The notes below the pieces were generated by a model. That model was not told the DNA's origin. It searched no databases and saw only the letters and a program-made list of their open reading frames with translations. A DNA stretch of 8,921 bases from Thioploca sp. (GTDB lineage: Bacteria > Pseudomonadota > Gammaproteobacteria > Beggiatoales > Beggiatoaceae). Made by a program: the position numbers and the translations under genes. The DNA lies in assembly GCA_011371325.1 (NCBI GenBank), contig DRQV01000278.1, positions 1 through 8,921 of the forward strand. Reading direction: 5' to 3'. Positions within the stretch are counted from its first letter, which is position 1. Each line of letters begins with the position of its first letter. This document shows, one piece after another, positions 1-5,239 of this stretch.

Positions 1-1
1 T

Positions 2-112
2 ATGGTAAGCAATTCTAAATTAGTGGAAAAAGCCAGAGAAGCTGGATTATTTTTTATAACTCAAAAAGGTCAACATATTGTTTTAGTTAATGATAAAGTT
101 AAATCATTTTAA
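2..112 (+). CDS. 3' end of an unrecognised protein gene (5' end outside window)
   Basis: An open frame runs from the window edge to a TAA at 110-112 and encodes 36 visible residues ending in ITQKGQHIVLVNDKVKSF. The ATG at 2-4 may simply be an internal methionine, because the upstream part is missing. The visible tail alternates charged helix-like sequence (SKLVEKAREAGL) with a beta-like strand (HIVLVND), which looks like the end of a folded domain rather than random translation. I do not recognise the family and assign no function. The gene converges on the large minus-strand gene ending at 201, with 88 bp between the stops. Confidence 0.5.
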   Translation: MVSNSKLVEKAREAGLFFITQKGQHIVLVNDKVKSF

Positions 113-116
113 ATCT

Positions 117-187
117 AAATCAGGATTCACCGGATTTAAGGATTTTCAGGATTAAAAAGCATTAAAATCGGTTTGTAAATCTTGATT
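117..187. repeat. GGATT-periodic repeat forming an imperfect inverted repeat
   Basis: GGATT occurs four times on the plus strand, starting at 123, 132, 140 and 149, so the spacing is 9, 8 and 9 bases. The left part (117-137) is also an imperfect inverted copy of the right part (165-187): both contain AAATC, GGT, AATC and TGATT blocks in order, with small gaps. The element would fold into a loose hairpin with a loop of about 27 bases. It lies between two convergent genes, so it could act as a bidirectional terminator or be a dispersed intergenic repeat. Only one copy was seen in this window. Confidence 0.55.
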
Positions 188-200
188 CTGACAAATATAT

Positions 201-3134
201 TCATGACACTACCATATTTTCCAAATCGGTTAAAACCTTATCATCATGTGACATTGAAACAATTTTAAATTTCATCATTCCCGCATCAGTTAAATGTGTC
301 CAGATGCTTTGCCAAACATTTTTCAATACTCGTAATTTATGTTCATAATCTTCAGTTTGAAAAAAAACTATATAACTAGCTGTCCAAGCATCAACTTCTT
401 GCACAACTAATTCATCTAACCAGATAATTGGTTTTATACTTTTTACTATATCTTGTTCAACTGCAAATATTGATTCTATAAGCACTTGCTCAACTTTTTT
501 TGGATTATATTTAGCATGAACGTGAACGATATATTTTAACCAATATCTTTTATCCGGATGACTAAAATTATGAATATTAGAAGTTGATACAATATTGTTA
601 GGAATGCTTAAAATATAACCGCTTCTAGTCTTTATTTTAGTCACTCGCCAATTCATATCCACAACTTTACCATCATCATAATCAGCTATTTTTATCCAAT
701 TACCAATATGAAAAGAATCCTCTAAACTTAATGCAATTCCAGCAAAAATATTAGATAAATCAATTTGTACCATTACACCAAGCAATATTGTTACTACACC
801 ACCAGTTGCCAATAAGCTAGTAAACTGTTGTTCAAATATGAAACCAATAATTCCAAAACAGGCTAATAAATAAATGACAAAACTAGTAAGAAAACGAACT
901 AAATTAGGAATTTTACGTTCAGTATTTTTTTCTAAAGGAATCCATACAAAGCGTTCTACAGCAATAGTTATAAATAAAGCTGACACCAGCCACCACAATA
1001 TATTAAAATTTGTAATAACAATAGTTTTATATTGATTACTAGCTCCTAATAATAATTTACCAACTAATACTTCTGCTGATATCAACCATAAAAATGCAAA
1101 AATAAACTGAATAAACCATAAATATTTTAAATAATGTCCATGTTCATCCAATTTTTCATAACTAAGGAATACCAACATAATCGTAACTATGGCACTAGTA
1201 ATAAAAAATATAAAAGTAAACTTATTTGGGATAATCGCATGATAAGCATAAGCATTATTACCAATTGCAATTTCAGTATTAAAAGTAGAATACTCAACAG
1301 TATTAATTTGATCCATATATTTAGGATTACCTAAAATTTTCTTCTTTATAATTCCCTGAAAAAAATTCAGTTCTTGAATTGGCCAATTTTTAAAAAAAGA
1401 AGTTTTACTTTGTATTTCTTTAATTTTTTCTAAAATTGCTTTTTCACTGGTAACTTCCATACCTAAAATATCAGTTACATAAATAAGTTTATTACGATCT
1501 AAACTACGATGATGAAAATTAATTCCCAAAGAATATTGATTAGAAAAGACTCGTTTTTTAGGCGAATGTAAACTTTCTTTAAATCTACCACTTATCTTAT
1601 ACAATTGATAGTTGATTTTACCCACTGATTCCTCAAACACCGGTTTATCTAATTTAATTGGTTCTACTGCATTTAAAAAATTAATTTCTTGCGGTTTGAT
1701 ATCACCTTGAAACCTCAACCATAAACTAAATTCCATCAAATAAGACACTGTTGATTTACTACCATCAAAATGTGGTTTAAAATCACTAATTTTATCGAAT
1801 TGCAAACCAGTATAAACTACATTAGTTTTATACATGCGTTTATCATCAATCAGTAATATATGTTCATCAGTCATATCAAAATAATCTGGTACAATTTGTA
1901 GTTGAGTAAATGCAGAAATTAGATGGTTACCTTTATAAATTCCCATTGACAGTGATTTTAAAGCATTGCCATGTTCATCAAAATAGTTCAAGCCAGTGCT
2001 ACCAGCAACAGCCTCTTCAAACGAATTGAATTTATTAGCTATTGTTTCTCTAATTTTACTTCTAGTGATCTTTAAAGACTGATTTTCTTTAATCTGTTTA
2101 AGTGCTTCAACAATTACTATCGCTGCATCTAATGCGTAAAAAGTTGAGCTTAAGGGTTGTTCTTGATAAGATTCTTCATAAATAGAATTAAAATTTTGGG
2201 CATATTTATTAGCTGTATCCAAAATAAAAGGTGTGGAAACATAAATTCCATTGGTGTAATAACCTGGATTTCGTCGTTCTTGAAAATCATCTTTAAAACC
2301 TTCTGTAAACTTCTTATCTTCATAAGAATCTGGAGCTATTAATAAATTTTTAATTCTAGCCTTTCTAATTGCTTTTACTAATTTAACTCCTACAGTAGCA
2401 TTAGTCGCTAAAAAAACTAAACCAGCATCTGATTTGGTTTGTAATTCCTTGACAATCCTATTAACATCAGCATCATTGGATAATAACCATTTGTAATTTA
2501 CTTTTAAACCAAGTTCCATCGAAGTTTGTTCAAATACGCTGCCTAAATAAGAGCCATAGGCCATATTAGTTTGAATAATACTTACTGCTTCTTGTTGTAA
2601 AATATTTTTCGCATAATTAGCTAAAAAATTACCTTGCAGATTATCATTAAAAGCAGTCCGAAAATACCATTCATTATCTTGAGTAACTCGTAAATGGGTA
2701 GAAACTGGCGTAATAGCTGGAATTTTTTGTTTAGCATAAATTTTTCCACCATTAATCGAACAATAACTACAGTTATGACCAATAACAGCAACCGCTTCAC
2801 TTTTAACAATCTCTTTAGCCTTTCGCATAGCCTGAGCTGGATTATTTTGGTCATCATAAACATCTAATATTACTGGTAACTTATTGATACCACCTTTTTT
2901 ATTAATACCTTCAAAATACAATTCAATTGCCTTTTGCATGGATTGGCCCAACATTGCATTTTCACCTGATAATGGTCCAACAAATGCGATATGAATAGCT
3001 TCTTTTTTTTGTAAGAAAAACCATAGGCTATTTATTATCAATAGTAATAAAATAGTGACTGGTAGAATTTTTTTTAAAAAAAACTTTAAAAAGTTATAAA
3101 TGATTGTCAAGATATTGCTAGTAAAAGATGGCAT
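201..3134 (-). CDS. Chimeric receptor-channel: LivJ-like periplasmic binding domain fused to an MscS-type channel
   Basis: The 977-residue product is probably an inner-membrane channel gated or tuned by a periplasmic solute. In order it has an N-terminal membrane anchor (about 24-41), a type I periplasmic binding domain of the branched-chain amino acid class (about 46-415; YDDQNNPAQA at 93-102, IGHNCS at 118-123, ITPVST at 141-146, YG at 193-194), a beta-rich unassigned region (about 420-605), five further hydrophobic helices (about 638-658, 668-690, 706-727, 747-768, 771-803) and the MscS pore and upper beta domain. The pore signature GVMVQIDLSNIFAGI spans 786-800, followed by FHIGNWI (808-814) and IPNNIV (844-849). 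Six membrane segments put the binding domain in the periplasm and the MscS C-terminus in the cytoplasm, as expected for MscS. The ATG at 3134 is the furthest upstream start available, since an in-frame TAA lies at 3140-3138; there is no clear Shine-Dalgarno. E. coli MscS has only 286 residues. Both end domains are secure; ligand and gating are inferred. Confidence 0.9.
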   Translation of the reverse strand: MPSFTSNILTIIYNFLKFFLKKILPVTILLLLIINSLWFFLQKKEAIHIAFVGPLSGENAMLGQSMQKAIELYFEGINKKGGINKLPVILDVYDDQNNPAQAMRKAKEIVKSEAVAVIGHNCSYCSINGGKIYAKQKIPAITPVSTHLRVTQDNEWYFRTAFNDNLQGNFLANYAKNILQQEAVSIIQTNMAYGSYLGSVFEQTSMELGLKVNYKWLLSNDADVNRIVKELQTKSDAGLVFLATNATVGVKLVKAIRKARIKNLLIAPDSYEDKKFTEGFKDDFQERRNPGYYTNGIYVSTPFILDTANKYAQNFNSIYEESYQEQPLSSTFYALDAAIVIVEALKQIKENQSLKITRSKIRETIANKFNSFEEAVAGSTGLNYFDEHGNALKSLSMGIYKGNHLISAFTQLQIVPDYFDMTDEHILLIDDKRMYKTNVVYTGLQFDKISDFKPHFDGSKSTVSYLMEFSLWLRFQGDIKPQEINFLNAVEPIKLDKPVFEESVGKINYQLYKISGRFKESLHSPKKRVFSNQYSLGINFHHRSLDRNKLIYVTDILGMEVTSEKAILEKIKEIQSKTSFFKNWPIQELNFFQGIIKKKILGNPKYMDQINTVEYSTFNTEIAIGNNAYAYHAIIPNKFTFIFFITSAIVTIMLVFLSYEKLDEHGHYLKYLWFIQFIFAFLWLISAEVLVGKLLLGASNQYKTIVITNFNILWWLVSALFITIAVERFVWIPLEKNTERKIPNLVRFLTSFVIYLLACFGIIGFIFEQQFTSLLATGGVVTILLGVMVQIDLSNIFAGIALSLEDSFHIGNWIKIADYDDGKVVDMNWRVTKIKTRSGYILSIPNNIVSTSNIHNFSHPDKRYWLKYIVHVHAKYNPKKVEQVLIESIFAVEQDIVKSIKPIIWLDELVVQEVDAWTASYIVFFQTEDYEHKLRVLKNVWQSIWTHLTDAGMMKFKIVSMSHDDKVLTDLENMVVS

Positions 3135-3163
3135 ATATTAGAATTTATGTTGAAAGTATATTT

Positions 3164-3194
3164 ATTATAAGGTTATATAACCTTTACAGTTTAA
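3164..3194 (-). promoter_or_regulatory. Putative promoter of the receptor-channel gene
   Basis: Reading the minus strand, a perfect TATAAT lies at 3169-3164, about 30 bases upstream of the ATG at 3134. The -35 region is poor; the best match is TTAAAC at 3194-3189, with a long 19-bp spacer. The palindrome at 3169-3184 fills most of that spacer. A perfect -10, a weak -35 and a dyad in a long spacer is an arrangement known from activator-controlled promoters such as those of MerR-family regulators. That mechanism is speculation here, and chance TATAAT matches are frequent in AT-rich DNA. Confidence 0.4.
3169..3184. promoter_or_regulatory. 16-bp perfect palindrome, candidate operator
   Basis: AAGGTTATATAACCTT reads identically on both strands and is anchored by GG/CC pairs, which makes it less likely to be a by-product of AT richness. 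It lies 35-50 bp upstream of the receptor-channel start and touches the candidate -10 box. A dimeric repressor or activator is the likely binder; no regulator gene is visible in the window. Confidence 0.45.
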
Positions 3195-3269
3195 ATATCA
3201 TGATAATCCTATTTCTCAAATAAAATTGGTATATCTAAAAATCGTTTAAGACTATTTCCCAATCGAATA

Positions 3270-3279
3270 CACCTCCTAA
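3270..3279 (-). other. Strong Shine-Dalgarno-like sequence without a recognisable gene
   Basis: The minus strand reads TTAGGAGGTG here, a near-complete complement of the 16S rRNA tail. Most real genes in this window lack any such match. Nine bases after AGGAGG is a TTG that opens a frame of 17 codons (3262-3209, peptide GNSLKRFLDIPILFEK after the start) ending in TAG, 74 bp upstream of the receptor-channel ATG. It could be a leader peptide, the remnant of a lost gene, or coincidence. I see no homology. Confidence 0.2.
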
Positions 3280-3351
3280 TAACATGAATTAAGCAATGAT
3301 AGTTAAAAAACTAGATATTATATAGAAGTAAACCGGTAGCCCATTAATGAT

Positions 3352-3364
3352 TTCTTGACAAGAA
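3352..3364. promoter_or_regulatory. 13-bp inverted repeat overlapping the sanA -35 box
   Basis: TTCTTGACAAGAA consists of two perfect 6-base arms (TTCTTG / CAAGAA) around one central A. The -35 hexamer TTGACA at 3355-3360 is embedded in it, so a protein bound there would block RNA polymerase. It is a candidate repressor site; the cognate regulator is unknown. Confidence 0.4.
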
Positions 3365-3384
3365 TAAACTATAATCACTATAAT
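3355..3384 (+). promoter_or_regulatory. Consensus sigma70 promoter of sanA
   Basis: TTGACA at 3355-3360 and TATAAT at 3379-3384 are both perfect hexamers with an 18-bp spacer. Transcription would start near 3391, giving a leader of about 42 bases before the ATG at 3433. This argues against the possible in-frame TTG start at 3355, because that TTG is the first half of the -35 box and would lie upstream of the transcript. Confidence 0.65.
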
Positions 3385-3432
3385 AATCCTAAGATTTATA
3401 ATAACATTTTATATCAGAATAATATTAAACAA

Positions 3433-4101
3433 ATGGGGAAGTTTTGGATGTGGGTTCTCAAGGTAATTTTATTAAGTATACTTTTTTTATTCGCATTATT
3501 AATAGTTAGTATTACCAGTTGTAATTTATGGATAGAATTACAAACTCAAGACCGCCTTTATTCTGACATAAATACCGTTCCAACTAAAAAAATTGCCTTG
3601 TTATTAGGTACTGTAAAACGTTTAAAACATGGTGATATTAATTCTTATTTTCAATATCGGATTGATGCCACTGTAAAATTATATAAAGCTGGCAAGGTTA
3701 GTCATATACTTGCTAGTGGCTCTAATCATACCTCGTATTATAATGAACCTATAGATATGAAAAAAGCTCTTATCGCAAAAGGTATTCCAGCACAAGCAAT
3801 TACTTTAGATTATGCTGGTTTTCGTACCCTTGATTCTGTAGTTCGTTGTAAAGAAATATTTTCTCAAACAGATAATATCATCATAGTTTCCCAACCATTT
3901 CATAATAAGCGAGCCTTATTCATCAGTGATTTTTATAATATCCAAGCTATAGGTTTCAACGCTAAAGATGTACTTCTTCGTGATGACATAAAAACCCCAA
4001 TCCGAGAGTATTTAGCTCGTTTTAAAGCTGTATTAGACCTATATATTCTAAAAACTCAACCAAAATTTTTGGGCGAAAAAGTTAAGATTAATTTTAATTA
4101 A
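3433..4101 (+). CDS. sanA: SanA family envelope protein (DUF218/YdcF fold)
   Basis: The 222-residue protein has one N-terminal membrane helix (about 8-28) and a periplasmic DUF218 domain. It matches remembered E. coli SanA (239 aa) almost motif for motif: LLLGT (56-60), YRID (75-78), YNEP (103-106), DYAGFRTLDS (126-135), SQPFHNKRA (153-161), and ARFKAVLDLYILK followed by PKFLG near the C-terminus. SanA is linked to the outer-envelope barrier and vancomycin exclusion at high temperature; its biochemical activity is unsettled. The frame is open upstream to a TTG at 3355, but that codon belongs to the -35 box, and the added 26 residues are Asn/Tyr-rich and hydrophilic, so ATG 3433 is preferred despite lacking a Shine-Dalgarno. 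ITSC at 27-30 resembles a lipobox, so lipid anchoring is possible. Probably monocistronic, since moaA has its own promoter. Confidence 0.88.
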   Translation: MGKFWMWVLKVILLSILFLFALLIVSITSCNLWIELQTQDRLYSDINTVPTKKIALLLGTVKRLKHGDINSYFQYRIDATVKLYKAGKVSHILASGSNHTSYYNEPIDMKKALIAKGIPAQAITLDYAGFRTLDSVVRCKEIFSQTDNIIIVSQPFHNKRALFISDFYNIQAIGFNAKDVLLRDDIKTPIREYLARFKAVLDLYILKTQPKFLGEKVKINFN

Positions 4102-4170
4102 AAATAATAGATTATGTCTAAACAATAAAAAATTATTCCAACCCTCTAAACTCCAACTCGTATATACCTA

Positions 4171-4200
4171 TTACAATTTGCTTAAGTAATATGATATAAT
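4171..4200 (+). promoter_or_regulatory. Extended -10 promoter of moaA
   Basis: TGATATAAT at 4192-4200 is a perfect TATAAT with the TG extension one base upstream. The -35 is weak (TTACAA at 4171-4176, 18-bp spacer), which extended -10 promoters tolerate. Transcription would begin near 4207, about 39 bases before the ATG at 4246. It probably drives moaA and the following dehydratase gene. Confidence 0.5.
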
Positions 4201-4245
4201 TAATAATTTTAAGAAGTGTTAATTTCTATCTTTTTAATATATATC

Positions 4246-5238
4246 ATGTCCTTTCAATTAATAGACCGTTTTGATCGCAAAATAACCTATGTACGCATAT
4301 CAGTTACAGATCGTTGTGACTTTCGTTGTGTCTATTGTATGGGTGAAGAAATGACTTTTTTGCCACGCCCACAAGTACTAACTTTAGAAGAATTAGAATG
4401 GTTAGGACGTGCATTCGTGGAATTAGGAGTAACTAAAATACGTTTAACAGGAGGAGAACCTTTAGTACGTACAAATATAATAAGATTATTTCAACAATTA
4501 GGAAAATTAACTGGTTTAGAAGAATTAGTATTGACGACCAATGGTACACAACTGGTTAAAATGGCACAACCACTTAAAGATGCCGGGCTAAGACGAATTA
4601 ATATTAGTCTTGATACCTTAAAACCAGATAGGTTTCAAAAGATAACTAGAGCAAATAAACTCGAAATTGTATTACAAGGAATTGAATCAGCAATTAAAGC
4701 AGGTTTTCAGGGAATTAAACTAAATGCAGTTATTTTAAAAAATCGTAATCATGATGAAGTGATTGATTTAGTAAGATTTGCAATTGAAAACAGCATAGAT
4801 ATTAGCTTTATTGAAGAAATGCCATTGGGTACCATTGGTAGTCACAATCGAGCCGAAGCATTTTATTCCAGTGATCAAATTCGTAGTGATTTAAGACAAG
4901 CATATAATCTAATAGCTTCTACAGAAACTACGACTGGCCCTTCCAAATATTACCGTATTCCTCAGACCAATACTAAAATTGGATTTATCTCTCCACATAG
5001 TCATAATTTTTGCGACACCTGTAATCGAGTGCGAGTAACAACAGATGGACATTTATTACTATGCTTAGGTAAAGAGCATTCTGTTAATTTACGAGATGTA
5101 ATACGTCAACATCCTAACGATTTAGAAATTTTAAAACAAACTATCATAAACGCAATAGCTTATAAACCTAAAGGTCATGATTTTGAGTTAGATAAAGAAC
5201 CACAAATCATGCGTTATATGAACATTACCGGAGGTTAG
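4246..5238 (+). CDS. moaA: GTP 3',8-cyclase MoaA (molybdenum cofactor synthesis)
   Basis: This cytoplasmic radical SAM enzyme converts GTP to 3',8-cyclo-7,8-dihydro-GTP, the first step of molybdopterin synthesis; MoaC completes the conversion. The 330-residue length is normal. The N-terminal cluster motif CX3CX2C is C24, C28 and C31 (DRCDFRCVYC), the SAM-binding TGGEPLVR lies at 69-76, and LTTNG at 96-100. The C-terminal GTP-side cluster motif CX2CX13C is C256, C259 and C273, with NRVRVTTDG between. The chain ends in NITGG, the double glycine needed in this family. ATG 4246 is chosen because MSFQLIDRFDRKITYVRISV matches the usual N-terminus; an in-frame GTG at 4216 would add ten hydrophobic residues untypical of MoaA. 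No Shine-Dalgarno is visible. No moaC, moaE or mob gene is nearby. All catalytic residues are present. Confidence 0.95.
   Translation: MSFQLIDRFDRKITYVRISVTDRCDFRCVYCMGEEMTFLPRPQVLTLEELEWLGRAFVELGVTKIRLTGGEPLVRTNIIRLFQQLGKLTGLEELVLTTNGTQLVKMAQPLKDAGLRRINISLDTLKPDRFQKITRANKLEIVLQGIESAIKAGFQGIKLNAVILKNRNHDEVIDLVRFAIENSIDISFIEEMPLGTIGSHNRAEAFYSSDQIRSDLRQAYNLIASTETTTGPSKYYRIPQTNTKIGFISPHSHNFCDTCNRVRVTTDGHLLLCLGKEHSVNLRDVIRQHPNDLEILKQTIINAIAYKPKGHDFELDKEPQIMRYMNITGG
5230..5235 (+). promoter_or_regulatory. Shine-Dalgarno of the dehydratase gene, inside the moaA stop region
   Basis: GGAGGT is formed by the final two Gly codons of moaA (GGA GGT), directly followed by its TAG. GGAGG ends five bases before the TTG at 5240, which is good spacing. 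It is the best ribosome binding site of any gene in the window and decides the unusual TTG start. Confidence 0.75.
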
Positions 5239-5239
5239 T

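Noticed and set aside
1134..1334. Plus-strand 66-codon frame opposite the receptor-channel gene
   Set aside because: It lies wholly within a well-supported minus-strand gene, has low-complexity Ile/Asn/Ser-rich translation and no ribosome site or recognisable motif.
2157..2342. Plus-strand 61-codon frame, and a minus-strand 80-codon frame at 2621-2863
   Set aside because: Both overlap the conserved periplasmic binding domain coding region in other frames; their sequences look like AT-rich shadow translation.
3195..3300. Remnant of a transposase or other decayed gene between the two divergent genes
   Set aside because: Translations in several frames (for example KNRLRLFPNRIHLLIT on the plus strand) look vaguely gene-like, but none is long enough or matches a family I can name, and no terminal repeats are seen.
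4102..4170. Terminator after sanA
   Set aside because: Only AATAAT/ATTATT pairing is available with no GC in the stem; not distinguishable from background.
4216..4245. GTG start for moaA ten codons upstream
   Set aside because: The extra LISIFLIYI is hydrophobic and not part of known MoaA N-termini; the AAGAAG sequence abuts the GTG with no proper spacing.
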